Assembly: GCA_024682415.1 (NCBI GenBank) | Contig: JAIKZG010000009.1 | Span: 1-64,000, forward strand | DNA: 64,000 nucleotides | Direction of reading: 5' to 3' | Source: Prevotella sp. | GTDB taxonomy: Bacteria > Bacteroidota > Bacteroidia > Bacteroidales > Bacteroidaceae | Shown here: positions 20,901 to 28,305 of the stretch, in pieces | Numbering within the stretch: the stretch's first letter is position 1 | Layout of the letters: each line of letters opens with the position of its first letter | Program-made: the position numbers and the translations under genes | The notes under the pieces: model-generated | The model's input: the letters and a program-made list of their open reading frames with translations, nothing else | Told to the model about the DNA's origin: nothing | Databases searched by the model: none

Positions 20901-22671
20901 ATTCAAGGATATGAACAAAATCCCAGTCGGACAGCTGAAAACCATGCTCACTAAGACACGAGATTTGGCACAGCCGACAACCGACGGTACAGGCGGCATA
21001 AGCGGTGACCCTGAAACTCTGAAAGCATGGTACGACGCTCTCGAAAAGCTGATAGAAGCCATCAAGAGCCGTCAGAATCCGTTTGAGCTACTCTCAACAA
21101 GCATGAAGCAGAAATCAGCCCGAAAAGATATGCTCAATGATAACAGCCTTTGGAGGACAGACAAGCAAGGCAGACTTTTCCATACTTTCGGTACATCTGA
21201 ACAGGAAACAAAACTTGCGAACCAAACAGGGTATAACAAAGGTCAGACGGTGTACAAGAATGAAGTTGAGCAGAACGCACGAGAGAATGAGAATGACACG
21301 GACAACGCCACGAAAAAGCTCATTGACAACTTCTCGCAGCTCGCTGATTCGCTTTCACCTATCATTGATATGTTTGACCAGCTTGGGGCAAGCGGTATTG
21401 GCAAAGGCGTAAGCATGGCGCAAGGCGCGCTCGGTGCAGCAAGCAAGGCGCAGAGTGGAATTAACGCTCTCAAAGGCTTAGGTGGTGAAAAAAGCGGACT
21501 GACGAAAGCACTCGGCAATGCCGGGCCTTATGCCGCTGCCGCTATGGGTGCTCTCTCGTTAGCTTCCAGCTTCTTCGGAAAGCACGATAAAAAGATGGAT
21601 AAGCAAATCAGACAGGCAGAGGAACGCAACAAGCTCTTGAAGAATCTCACGACTATGATAGAGAAAGAGTTCAAGTACAACATGGGCGGTGTGTACACAT
21701 ATAAGGCAAGCACCGCACAGGTACAGGAACTCACGAAATATCAGCAGAGAAGAAATATCTTCGGGCGCGACGCAGGCTATGTCTATTCTCATATCAGCAG
21801 CGACACTCATGACGCTATTGCTGAGGCTCAAAGAAATGGTTTCGACTACTACGACACTCAACGTGCGGCGTTGCTCGCACAGCGTGACGAAATAGCAAAA
21901 CAGAAGCAGGCAGAGCTTGGCAAGAAAAAGACTGATCAGAATAAAGTCAAGCAATATGAACAGCAGATTGAAGACCTGCAGTTACAGATAAAAAAGCTCG
22001 CGCAGGACATGGCAAAAAATCTATATGATATAGATTATAAGTCATGGGCAAGCCAGCTTGCACAGACACTTGTAAACGCATGGGCTTCGGGCGCAAACGC
22101 CGCTAAGGCTTATCGTGACAAAGTGCAGGAAATCGTCAAGCAGACCGCCACATCAATGGTTGCGCAGAAAGTTCTTGAATCGCAGCTCAATGCACCGATG
22201 GAGAAATTCATGAAAAAATTCGAGGATGCAAAGGGGAGACTTGACGTAAATATGATGGTTAATCAAGCAGACGAACTTGTCGATGTCATGGATAGCGCGA
22301 CAACAGGTGTATATACCATAATGAACGCGCTTAATGAGCAGTTAAAGAAGAAAGGACTTAATCTGAAAAATATGTCCGCTTCAACACTCGGTGAGAGTAT
22401 CAAGAACACTATCACGGAGGAAACAGCTTCTCTCGTCGCAAGCTACCTCAACGGCATAAGAGCCGATGTAAGCTACAAACGCGAATTGGAGCAGCGACTT
22501 ATGGACGAGCTTTTGCCTAACATAACGAACAAGTTCGCAAAGCATTTGTCTACATTGCAGCAGATAGAAGCGAATACAGGCAGAAACGCCAATGCTGCCG
22601 AAGAAATTCGCGACATCTTACGCAGTGTGAGAGTTTCATCATCGGGCGGTTATAAAGTCCGAATTGCATAA
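14962..22671 (+). CDS. Tape measure protein
   Basis: 2569 aa, far above most siphophage tape measures. Long Lys/Ala/Glu-rich coiled-coil stretches fill residues 1-800, a conserved tape-measure-type block follows (GGVFEQQHIALQNIIGDAA from about residue 831, then SPFTFRELTSYTKQLAAY and GQELRQFTEAG), with hydrophobic segments near 1185-1215 and 2180-2195 and more coiled coil to the end. The protein sets tail length and exits into the host envelope during injection. With a spacing of about 0.15 nm per residue, it implies a tail near 0.38 micrometre (inference). Confidence 0.92.
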   Translation: MSSAGKLWFEIDVHDSVQKKLKVIESSLKNMGGSVDDLNKKLKKNADDNLSKYSSTLQAIHDMAKRTKAELDGMGGKRNKLSAALKDNLSNLEKMENALKRVKTSSLINADDFNKLLPKGFAEKMGKFANDLVTAQKRSVDEAEKSAKRLREAIANAMSGAEQDVKGSAERIFQILSKMRKDTITPEKTSKNSKDVTEIERWKTTVDKTTAAYQRLREAMSNAFAKGINVAPYESQLRELSAMMGRLANNKAITSRADNNATLKGANKAAEELEKAANRQAKASQKAAADKEREAKEVERILNREIKAEERAEAQKAKAAERAANQKAKAAERAARQEEAQKNRIINSGNKGMTLDPMMYLDFEKAQKTAAQLLEQILPIEREINKMKSDNRSIVGGSKQELDRIADIKRRISDLQKLADQAKKKFEDGGRKTKDLPEYKNTMKAYADAIGHLQDKISLITQSHNGSRLAHLEPYVHVLKKMYLEAQQAVIGISQLANRQAKLRSEILQSEAAFAKMKAAGTAYIGESQKLTPEAQKLANQLSRQKQELDSINSSLGRAGAQSDNTWKKEQSDLAKVEALLRNLESLRHKASNAMSAGRNYGFDSQQLNNQYRLAQRLIILLHEIRGNMANGGGAMSDNKTPLSSIESSAAKLYYDIRQSTTEMSRFVGEARSAEAAASRLASTVQRMRTTQQGIANKASGLTASDFSFGELRQFAQYRKLMREAENAMNGSRGDKANFMRNNVSNGNIGALERQIRQTVNLAQQRRKAGEAAAEAERRAEAAYGRMASNLERVGGLTKRQAMLVSELGTQMQMAFSIYGIQAFVRGLIQVGGVFEQQHIALQNIIGDAAKANSLFSELQTQAIVSPFTFRELTSYTKQLAAYSEPANSLASTVKELSDLSAGLGVDEQRLILAYGQVRAASVLRGQELRQFTEAGIPLVQKLADEFSKLNGRAVKTSEVFKLISERQVPFEMVQKVLKDMTSEGGQFNNMQLRLSDTLLGKWSNLQDAYEIMLGKIANSKTFVGSMLKSTLSGLTNILNTLNEITPVMLTFVGTRMALSGGKLLGGMTGLGTANLSKNILSAKAEIAAELRKKALKTDLLATEQRILNTTNQITAKDYQQLATAGAFNNKQIVRLAMQGKLNRDVAANLLTQRGVSAELAKQLAMGKGLGASFARLRFGMSGMGSGIMSALGGPWTLGITAAIGGIAQLWSQTDQMEQKINDIGDSALSKANSLNKSIKEISQSTGDATAKAQQYLSTIDENAVNKDEIHAKADSIKNKDERVKYLEQQAKYAEEAQRYVAENNQVLARMQAETGGLDTTRGFWAGVGSFFTGDWLTDSLAQDIEQYRESLADVKENMAKAMPIMGDIEALIEEKTSKDANLEKYIGNKRGQDALSAYLKYISANAEKNNKDLQTAIKSGNHSGMVLEYQKAYQAGLQETIDLLRANENTQKYADELVKLTFNQATAEMRRHEAMQGATQFAQQALQTAGFKSTDLRKFSKDQQEKARAIIQTVLQQYADIDYETGKKLNPGLKKQFGIEIYTETKLKSDLNNQLDSTLEFIQKAVEKKFGKNLTIPVTILGSWKGDTIDDVAKNIDKSIKGNKTQLTYLQRLLNNASSQEDITDINSQILTARTAIAQAQRAQSIIGKPIDTSKKGSKGNKRDAWLESMKQRISLLDKFTKQYEKLRDTMGKAAAVERMRKSLQSGGAFAGLGAIGIKDASENIGNMRTIYRLLKEHANTTDRKREATEMLAKIQDAAFDKEIKHMEALNKREKENIDLAKERWDMQKKWLSATGDDILSKIVSMGYVSSWNNRGEELKYRIQKNPDFQKSGLSVESAANLTDDKLLDIFGKEGSRSDALIEQIKAFREETKSVNKEIADSMQKIYESNASPEVKKANVMNQYADRLDWINKIANSAFANNEAYFKEGKYTPEEKKAADDKVQNIINNLIEALENWRVKSNAKINWEAFKSTDEYQNIFKDMNKIPVGQLKTMLTKTRDLAQPTTDGTGGISGDPETLKAWYDALEKLIEAIKSRQNPFELLSTSMKQKSARKDMLNDNSLWRTDKQGRLFHTFGTSEQETKLANQTGYNKGQTVYKNEVEQNARENENDTDNATKKLIDNFSQLADSLSPIIDMFDQLGASGIGKGVSMAQGALGAASKAQSGINALKGLGGEKSGLTKALGNAGPYAAAAMGALSLASSFFGKHDKKMDKQIRQAEERNKLLKNLTTMIEKEFKYNMGGVYTYKASTAQVQELTKYQQRRNIFGRDAGYVYSHISSDTHDAIAEAQRNGFDYYDTQRAALLAQRDEIAKQKQAELGKKKTDQNKVKQYEQQIEDLQLQIKKLAQDMAKNLYDIDYKSWASQLAQTLVNAWASGANAAKAYRDKVQEIVKQTATSMVAQKVLESQLNAPMEKFMKKFEDAKGRLDVNMMVNQADELVDVMDSATTGVYTIMNALNEQLKKKGLNLKNMSASTLGESIKNTITEETASLVASYLNGIRADVSYKRELEQRLMDELLPNITNKFAKHLSTLQQIEANTGRNANAAEEIRDILRSVRVSSSGGYKVRIA

Positions 22672-22673
22672 AC

Positions 22674-22719
22674 AAAAAAAAATGGGGGAAAGCCGGTTAA
22701 GGCTAACCCCCATTTTTTT
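22674..22719. terminator. Bidirectional terminator between convergent phage operons
   Basis: AATGGGGG (22681-22688) pairs with CCCCCATT (22707-22714), with an inner AGCC/GGCT helix. It is flanked by A-tract and T-tract on the two sides, so it can stop both the tape measure transcript and the leftward small-gene array. Confidence 0.85.
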
Positions 22720-23086
22720 AGATGTTCAACATCGGCGTTTCTCCGTCGCGTTCCTCTATCGCGTCAGTTTCGAGTTCCGCTGCCATTTCTATCAGCTTTT
22801 GAAGCTCCGGCAGTTTGAAATTCTTGAACTCGGCAGGAAGAGTGCTCCTGTAATGCAGAAGCAAATCAGTCTTGGCAGATATTTCATAAAGACCTGCCTC
22901 ATGTGCTTCCTTAGCATAATTGTCCAATCCTTTAAGGAAGCCCTCAACCCAGCCGTATTCCTCTTTCTGAATTTTAAGGAGTTCCTTATATTTCAGATAA
23001 GCATTCTGCAACTCTGTGCAATGACTATGTAAGCCACTTGCGCTATTCTCAATCTTGTCGAGAATTTCTCTTTTGTTTTTATCCAT
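22718..23086 (-). CDS. Hypothetical protein, helical
   Basis: 122 aa, highly charged and predicted helical (KNKREILDKIENSASGL, then LQKLIEMAAELE). ATG at 23086 shares one base with the TGA of the recombinase gene, so the two are translationally coupled. A TTG one codon earlier is also possible. Last gene of the leftward array. It may be a partner of the recombinase, for example a directionality factor, but nothing in the sequence proves this. Confidence 0.65.
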   Translation of the reverse strand: MDKNKREILDKIENSASGLHSHCTELQNAYLKYKELLKIQKEEYGWVEGFLKGLDNYAKEAHEAGLYEISAKTDLLLHYRSTLPAEFKNFKLPELQKLIEMAAELETDAIEERDGETPMLNI

Positions 23087-23919
23087 CAATCAAACTGTTT
23101 AAAATAGTTAAGTATTTCATCATTAAGTCGTGGAGGGCAGACGATATAACCTTGCGTCATCTTAACGTCTGTATGCCCCATGAGCTTCGATATTGCCAGC
23201 AAATCAGCACCGCGAAGATACAGATTGCTCGCAAAAGAACGTCTGCCGGAATGAGAGCTGATAAATTGCCATTTCTCACCCTCGCAGTCTACTCCATGTC
23301 TATATAACTTGACCTGCTCTGTTATGCCGTTCTTTCGGCAAATTTCACGCAGAATCAAGTTGAACGTTACCGTACTTACCTCACGAGAAATAAAGTCTAT
23401 TTCTTTGAGAAATCGAACGACAACAGGAGCGAGAGGTATGGAAGCCTTGATATGCGTTTTCCGCGAAACATAGACGAGAGTATCATCAACTATGTTTTTA
23501 CGGGTAAACTTAATCACGTCGGAGTGGCGTGCGCCTGTTACGGCTTCCAACACGAACTGATTACGAACGAGGTGCTCCGTCGGTGATTCGGGATTGTAGG
23601 CAATGAGCTTATAAATCTCGTCATCAGTGAGCCATGTGTTTTGTGACGGACAGCCACGCAACGACAATACCTTTGCGAAGTCTTTCGGCAGAGCCACTTC
23701 ATCAGAATAAAGTGACAATACCGCTTTCAACATCGCACAATAAGTCTTTGCGCTGCTCGGAGCGACATTCTCTGTTAAGTAATCAACAAAATTGGCAAGA
23801 TTGACCTTTGTCATATCCTGCCATTCCACCTCATTAAGGTCATTGGCCTTAGCAAAGTCCGTGACGAGTTTCCCATATTTAGGGTATTTCGCCACGAATG
23901 CTTCTTTAAAAGTTTTCAT
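23086..23919 (-). CDS. Second tyrosine recombinase, internal to prophage
   Basis: 277 aa. A SAM-like N-terminal domain (about residues 1-85) is followed by a full catalytic domain: R131 (TGARHSD), K154, H223/R226 (HSGRRSF), H249 (LMGHTD) and nucleophile Y258 (TQGYI). All core residues are present, so it should be active in strand exchange. It is preceded by an array leader whose stem is 23944-23966. It is not next to an attachment site visible here. Possible roles include dimer resolution, inversion or a former integrase. The boundary integrase is a different protein of 420 aa. Confidence 0.85.
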   Translation of the reverse strand: MKTFKEAFVAKYPKYGKLVTDFAKANDLNEVEWQDMTKVNLANFVDYLTENVAPSSAKTYCAMLKAVLSLYSDEVALPKDFAKVLSLRGCPSQNTWLTDDEIYKLIAYNPESPTEHLVRNQFVLEAVTGARHSDVIKFTRKNIVDDTLVYVSRKTHIKASIPLAPVVVRFLKEIDFISREVSTVTFNLILREICRKNGITEQVKLYRHGVDCEGEKWQFISSHSGRRSFASNLYLRGADLLAISKLMGHTDVKMTQGYIVCPPRLNDEILNYFKQFD

Positions 23920-23974
23920 CTTATAATATTTTGGTTTATAAGATGCGCACTTTTAAGAAGCGCGCAAAAAGGGA

Positions 23975-24259
23975 TTAAAATGTAGTATGATACAAATCTA
24001 CGCCTAACGCTTCAGCAATTCCTATAGGTGCTGCTGCTACAACAAAAACAAGAGCATATAAAGGAGGAACAGTTAATAATCTGCCCCACCATGTAGTCAG
24101 CCACGGATATTTTACAGATAACTTAAATCTATAAAACCATACTAAAAGATATGCAAGTCCAGCACCTATCAACAATGGTATGGCAAAATTGCAGTTTCTG
24201 ATACCCCACAGAATATATAACACCAATCCAAATACCGATAACCATCCTTTTTCTTCCAT
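23975..24259 (-). CDS. Small membrane protein
   Basis: 94 aa with about three hydrophobic helices (residues 8-20, 25-43, 62-85) joined by short charged loops. No known family recognised. Leader stem 24310-24332 (CCCACC/GGTGGG). The only clearly polytopic membrane protein in the downstream part of the array. Confidence 0.7.
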   Translation of the reverse strand: MEEKGWLSVFGLVLYILWGIRNCNFAIPLLIGAGLAYLLVWFYRFKLSVKYPWLTTWWGRLLTVPPLYALVFVVAAAPIGIAEALGVDLYHTTF

Positions 24260-24339
24260 AATTGTAATTGATTTTAATTAATAACGTTAATATAATTGGT
24301 TTATTGTGAAACCCACCATTTTTCGGTGGGTTAAAAGAG

Positions 24340-24387
24340 TTAAACGATTTTTCCTGTTGTGAAGAACTTCAAGTCATATTTGCCCAT
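24340..24387 (-). CDS. 15-codon ORF with its own array leader
   Basis: Encodes MGKYDLKFFTTGKIV. It would be dismissed on length, but the leader rule predicts exactly this ATG: stem 24414-24433, then AATAAACC, then 16 nt. The next leader follows its stop directly. It may be a translated mini-gene or a remnant of a larger gene. Confidence 0.45.
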   Translation of the reverse strand: MGKYDLKFFTTGKIV

Positions 24388-24420
24388 AATTGAATAACAT
24401 ATAGGTTTATTGTTCCCTGC

Positions 24421-24660
24421 TTAATAACAGGGAGTAGAGATTTCATGACGCCTGCCGAACAGATGATTGTACCAATAATCAATCTCGCGCCAACAACCAC
24501 CCTCTTTTTTGAAGGCACGCACCGCAATTAAAAGATTCTGCGCTTCTTCCTCATCAAGCCAATAGTGCTCGACAAAGTCATCATATACATAAGGATTATT
24601 CGCATATTCTAAATATGCGTCGCAATAAGAAGCAAATACCGATAAAATTTTATTTCTCAT
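24421..24660 (-). CDS. Hypothetical protein, paralogue of the gene at 25813
   Basis: 79 aa. Shares the pattern KILSVF, then DAYLEY, an acidic helix and DYWYN with the protein at 25813-26067, so the pair arose by duplication. Leader stem 24686-24705. Its own stop codon lies in the loop of the next leader (24414-24433). Function unknown. Confidence 0.7.
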   Translation of the reverse strand: MRNKILSVFASYCDAYLEYANNPYVYDDFVEHYWLDEEEAQNLLIAVRAFKKEGGCWREIDYWYNHLFGRRHEISTPCY

Positions 24661-24713
24661 AATTCTATTATTTTGGTTTATAGCTCCACCTCAATAGTGA
24701 GGTGGGTAAGAGA

Positions 24714-24965
24714 TTAATACAGAAATTCGCCCTCTGCATCTTTCACACGACGTAAAGCCCTATAAGGTTTACTGATAGCGTAATAATCACAAACAGGCAA
24801 ATCTCCCTCACGATGGAAGACATAGCAACGCGCTCGATCGCCCCACGATGTATTACTTATACATATTTTTTTTATTGCCTTAAAAAGTTTTTTCTTATTA
24901 GTACCTTGCAATGGATTTATTAGGCAAGTACCATTGCCGGTTCTAAAGTCCGCATAATATTTCAT
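24714..24965 (-). CDS. Hypothetical protein
   Basis: 83 aa, basic, with a KKKLFKAIKKI helix and three cysteines. Leader stem 24995-25016 (GTTCAGG/CCTGAAC), a stem unlike the common CCTCCCTG type. No recognisable family. Confidence 0.65.
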   Translation of the reverse strand: MKYYADFRTGNGTCLINPLQGTNKKKLFKAIKKICISNTSWGDRARCYVFHREGDLPVCDYYAISKPYRALRRVKDAEGEFLY

Positions 24966-25026
24966 ATCGTTTAGGTTTTAATTGGTTTGTAGTCGTTCAG
25001 GTTTGATAGCCTGAACTTTAAAGGAA

Positions 25027-25239
25027 TTAAAATTGCCCCTCTTTGTGTGGAGTATTAAGACAAAATACGATGTCGTCGTTTTCGTCCAGACTGTAATATT
25101 TGCACATTCGCAAATTATGCCCTGCCTTGCGAGCTTCTTTGCAGCTCGTGAAAACTCTTCTTACATATCGTTTGCGATAAATCGCCTTATAAAAGCGTGG
25201 CGCAACGTTGATGTATTCATACTCAATTTCTATTTTCAT
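25027..25239 (-). CDS. Hypothetical basic protein
   Basis: 70 aa from ATG 25239, chosen because the leader block lies just upstream (stem 25265-25286). An in-frame start farther upstream would run through the leader. Arg/Tyr-rich centre (YRKRYVRRVFTSCKEARKAG) suggests nucleic-acid contact. Not recognised. Confidence 0.65.
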   Translation of the reverse strand: MKIEIEYEYINVAPRFYKAIYRKRYVRRVFTSCKEARKAGHNLRMCKYYSLDENDDIVFCLNTPHKEGQF

Positions 25240-25273
25240 ATTCTGTTTATTATTGGTTAATAGCTTCTCTCCA

Positions 25274-25507
25274 TTATAGGAGAGAATTAGAGATAAAAAA
25301 GTCATCTTCTTCAAAATCCATACCTTCGTAATGCTCAAAAATAAACTCGTCAGAAAGTTTATCATCAACAAAAGCTAAATCCTCGTATGAGGGTTCATCA
25401 TAATCAACGCCCATAACTTCCGCGAACTCTCCGCTGTCTGCCAATTGCCCGAGATAGGCTTGTTTCAGCTCCGTGAGCTGGTCTTTGTTTAATTCTCTAA
25501 CGTCCAT
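25274..25507 (-). CDS. Small acidic protein
   Basis: 77 aa, strongly acidic in the C-terminal half (GVDYDEPSYEDLAFVDDKLSDE, FEEDDFF). Leader stem 25537-25558. Acidic phage miniproteins often act as DNA mimics or inhibitors, but there is no direct evidence for that here. Confidence 0.7.
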   Translation of the reverse strand: MDVRELNKDQLTELKQAYLGQLADSGEFAEVMGVDYDEPSYEDLAFVDDKLSDEFIFEHYEGMDFEEDDFFISNSLL

Positions 25508-25565
25508 AATCTTTTTTTTGATTGGTTAATAACTGCTCCTCTCTGATTGCAGAGAGGATAAGAGA

Positions 25566-25820
25566 TTACATAACTAATTCGGGGCGTTTCTGCATAATGG
25601 TTTCAAGCAAAACAGAGAAGTTTTCTTCAAAATCCTCATCATAATCTACTTTGACCGCTATGCCAAAACAGCTTATTTGCCCTTTGTCGTGATTGTAGCG
25701 AATGCGTTTACACTGAATACGCCTTACTTTGTCATTGTAAAACGCAAGAGTATAATAACCATATCGAGTGTATGAAGCGTAATACGCCATGTTTAACTCA
25801 AAAATTGCTTTCTTATTCAT
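25566..25820 (-). CDS. Hypothetical protein
   Basis: 84 aa, Tyr-rich (YYASYTRYGYYTLAFYN) with a mixed strand/helix pattern. It has no leader of its own. The ATG overlaps the end of the upstream gene by eight bases, so it probably depends on translational coupling. Confidence 0.65.
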   Translation of the reverse strand: MNKKAIFELNMAYYASYTRYGYYTLAFYNDKVRRIQCKRIRYNHDKGQISCFGIAVKVDYDEDFEENFSVLLETIMQKRPELVM

Positions 25821-26067
25821 AGAGTGTAGGGCCGAAATACTTTGACTGAACATGAGTTTGATTAAACCAATAGTCAAGATCGAGCCATTTACCTTTATAA
25901 TGCGTTGTAATCTTTCGCGCCCTATGAGCTGCAACGATAAGACGTTGTACCTCATTACGCTCCAAATTGAAAGCCTCCATAAACTCTTCCATCGTACTGC
26001 CACTGTTCACATATTCTAAATATGCGTCGGCAGCAGTGGAGAACACTGATAAAATTTTCTTTGCCAT
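25813..26067 (-). CDS. Hypothetical protein, paralogue of the gene at 24421
   Basis: 84 aa with KILSVF, DAYLEY and DYWFN shared with the 79-aa protein encoded at 24421-24660. Start at 26067 follows from the leader (stem 26096-26115, one G-U pair on the minus strand). Longer in-frame starts would run into the leader. Confidence 0.7.
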   Translation of the reverse strand: MAKKILSVFSTAADAYLEYVNSGSTMEEFMEAFNLERNEVQRLIVAAHRARKITTHYKGKWLDLDYWFNQTHVQSKYFGPTLYE

Positions 26068-26136
26068 AATTCTGTAATTTATTTGGTTAATAGTTCTACC
26101 CCGATAGCGAGGTAGATAGAGTGTGTTAAGCCCCAA

Positions 26137-26487
26137 TTACTTAACATTCAAGCAGTATTTAAGCTGGTCGGCTACAAATTCAAGATGACCGAGAGCAATA
26201 TCATCGAACTCAATTTCTGTAATATCATCGCTATAGCCGTTTTTCGGATAACCGACAATACTCAAATAGCCTGTTTCGCTATATTTTACCTCGGTGACCA
26301 CCATGTCAGCAGGTTCGTCGCAATCATACGCAGAGATTACAGGGCGTTCGTCCTTCGGGAAAGCATAAGTCGCTTCTTTGTTGTCGCCAAGGACATGACT
26401 GCGAAAGACTTCTTCCAATTTCTCACGCTCGATGCGTCTAACCTTTACACATAAACCATAAATAGTTTCACTTTCAATATTGTACAT
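26137..26487 (-). CDS. Hypothetical protein
   Basis: 116 aa. Start at 26487 agrees with the leader (stem 26518-26539, CCACCG/CGGTGG). Acidic with an alternating strand pattern (ADMVVTEVKYSETGYLSIVGY). Not recognised. Confidence 0.65.
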   Translation of the reverse strand: MYNIESETIYGLCVKVRRIEREKLEEVFRSHVLGDNKEATYAFPKDERPVISAYDCDEPADMVVTEVKYSETGYLSIVGYPKNGYSDDITEIEFDDIALGHLEFVADQLKYCLNVK

Positions 26488-26547
26488 AATTTTGTAATTT
26501 AATAGGTTGATAATAGTTTCCACCGTCGTATCGGTGGAATAAGGAGA

Positions 26548-26832
26548 TTACAAATTGCCGTAATAAGTATCAAGCTTGAACGGTATGATACGATATGCGC
26601 ATTTATTTTCTTTCGGGTCGAAAGTTAGCTGTATCTCTTGCGCATTATCAGCAAACAGGCTATACTGCGCAGCCTTAATTTCATCATACTGTGCCTTAAC
26701 TATGTCTTTTTCCTGTTTCAGTAAAGACATCAGCTGTTTGTGGGTTGTCGCTACGCCCACAATTTCTCTATACTGAGGAGAGAGATAGTAATCCTCACCA
26801 TAAGCATAGACCATAACTGCATTTTTGCTCAT
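26548..26832 (-). CDS. Hypothetical protein
   Basis: 94 aa with a central Lys/Glu helix (LLKQEKDIVKAQYDEIKAAQ) between beta-type ends. Leader stem 26863-26882 (CCCCTAT/ATAGGGG). Not recognised. Confidence 0.65.
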   Translation of the reverse strand: MSKNAVMVYAYGEDYYLSPQYREIVGVATTHKQLMSLLKQEKDIVKAQYDEIKAAQYSLFADNAQEIQLTFDPKENKCAYRIIPFKLDTYYGNL

Positions 26833-26892
26833 TTTCTAATGTTTTATTGGTTAATAATTGTTCCCCTATAAATCAATAGGGGGGGTAAGAGA

Positions 26893-27063
26893 TTAATAAT
26901 AGTACCTTAATCCGTCTTCTGCCACAATCCAACGTTTAAGCGTACCGTCTTCACGCATAAAACGCTCAATGGGGAACTCGGCATAATGGATAGCACCATA
27001 ACCGAAACTAATTTCCCCGGCAGTCGGCTGCCTGTGAGCCGTAATTGTTCTTGCTGTAATCAT
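26893..27063 (-). CDS. Hypothetical protein
   Basis: 56 aa. It is one of the few array genes without a stem-loop leader: only 31 bases separate it from the gene upstream. An earlier in-frame start is possible. No family recognised. Confidence 0.5.
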   Translation of the reverse strand: MITARTITAHRQPTAGEISFGYGAIHYAEFPIERFMREDGTLKRWIVAEDGLRYYY

Positions 27064-27094
27064 ATAATCATTTGTTGGTAGATAAAATAAAACA

Positions 27095-27349
27095 CTATCT
27101 CTTCTGCAAAAAATCAGGAGCAACCGTACCATCCCTAAAATACAAGACATTTGGTTCTTGTTCAAGGATAAGTTTATAAACGTCAAGATTGTTTCTTGAT
27201 TTACGGAGAGCATCTTCGTAGTTACAATCGCCATCAGTAGTCATCCAATATTCGACTGCCTTTTCGCGATTATTTTCTATAACTCTTATTACCGCTCTCA
27301 ATGACAAACTCTGTAAGGTGTAAAGCACCACTGATATTCTTTTTCCCAT
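27095..27349 (-). CDS. Hypothetical protein
   Basis: 84 aa, mixed charge. Leader stem 27373-27393 (TTCCCTGT/ACAGGGAA). Its C-terminal segment (EPNVLYFRDGTVAPDFLQKR) resembles in style the FYEDGTLADD tail of the 221-aa protein at 33196, suggesting a shared C-terminal module. Confidence 0.65.
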   Translation of the reverse strand: MGKRISVVLYTLQSLSLRAVIRVIENNREKAVEYWMTTDGDCNYEDALRKSRNNLDVYKLILEQEPNVLYFRDGTVAPDFLQKR

Positions 27350-27401
27350 ATCTTATAAAATTGGTTAATAGTTTCCCTGTAATCAACAGGGAATAAGGAG
27401 A

Positions 27402-27668
27402 TTAATATGCTATATCGCTGATGCGTATTCTTCGACGGATAGCCAAGTTGTCATATCCTGCAGCGCGCATGAGTTCAAGCAATTTCGCGTACTCTTTCGG
27501 TCTTGCTGGGCGTGTCTTAACAAGATAATAGCCGTAATCAATACCGCTGTGACCTTGCTCATCGACACATACTAAGCTCGTGCCATGGCGTGTTGCCCAC
27601 TGATGCAAAACTGCGACACAATGATTATCGCTTTTTTCTACTCTGAATGTTACTTTAATCTGTTGCAT
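27402..27668 (-). CDS. Hypothetical basic protein
   Basis: 88 aa with an Arg-rich end (AIRRRIRISDIAY). The leader stem (27694-27714) is the weakest of the set, with an internal loop. Not recognised. Confidence 0.65.
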   Translation of the reverse strand: MQQIKVTFRVEKSDNHCVAVLHQWATRHGTSLVCVDEQGHSGIDYGYYLVKTRPARPKEYAKLLELMRAAGYDNLAIRRRIRISDIAY

Positions 27669-27722
27669 ATCAATATATATTTGGTTTGTTGCTCCTCCAC
27701 CATATAGGCAGAGGATGAAGAT

Positions 27723-28250
27723 TTAGAGCAATAAAATACGCTGCTTGCGTTTACTAATGCCGCACAGCGATTCATACTTAGAGATAAAATGTAATAGTGT
27801 CTTAATGCTGCGAGGAATAGACAAGCTAAAAGAACCGCTTGAAATAGCTATAACTCCGTCATGAGCAAAATCAAAGAATGCCTTATCTCGCAATATCTCA
27901 TTAGCCGTCATGCGATAGCGAATAGCAAGGTGAGATTCCTTTCTCTCCTCCTCGGCAAGTCGGGCAAACTCTCTATAAAGCTGATTGAGAATGTCGAGCG
28001 ACATATCATCTTTCAGAGCTTTATAAGGCGTCTGTTTTGGCTTCATATCCATATTCTTCTTATGTACGTCACAAACAGACACATCGATATGCGCAGCCAA
28101 GTCAATAGCTCCTTTGAGAGTCTTAGCCCTGAACGGACATATAGCATAAGAGCCACAAACATAAAAGCCATCCTCTTTTTCAAGAATGAAATCGCTAAGA
28201 GATGATAAACATCTTCCCTCACGGTCGTAAATGTTGATTATTTTATCCAT
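27723..28250 (-). CDS. Hypothetical protein
   Basis: 175 aa from ATG 28250, fixed by its leader (stem 28275-28296, a G-U pair on the minus strand). Helical centre with many charged residues (LYREFARLAEEERKESHLAIRYR) and four cysteines. Not recognised. Confidence 0.65.
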   Translation of the reverse strand: MDKIINIYDREGRCLSSLSDFILEKEDGFYVCGSYAICPFRAKTLKGAIDLAAHIDVSVCDVHKKNMDMKPKQTPYKALKDDMSLDILNQLYREFARLAEEERKESHLAIRYRMTANEILRDKAFFDFAHDGVIAISSGSFSLSIPRSIKTLLHFISKYESLCGISKRKQRILLL

Positions 28251-28305
28251 ATTGTTTTGATTGGTTAAATATGCTCCTCCCTGATTACAGAGAGGATAAG
28301 AGAGG

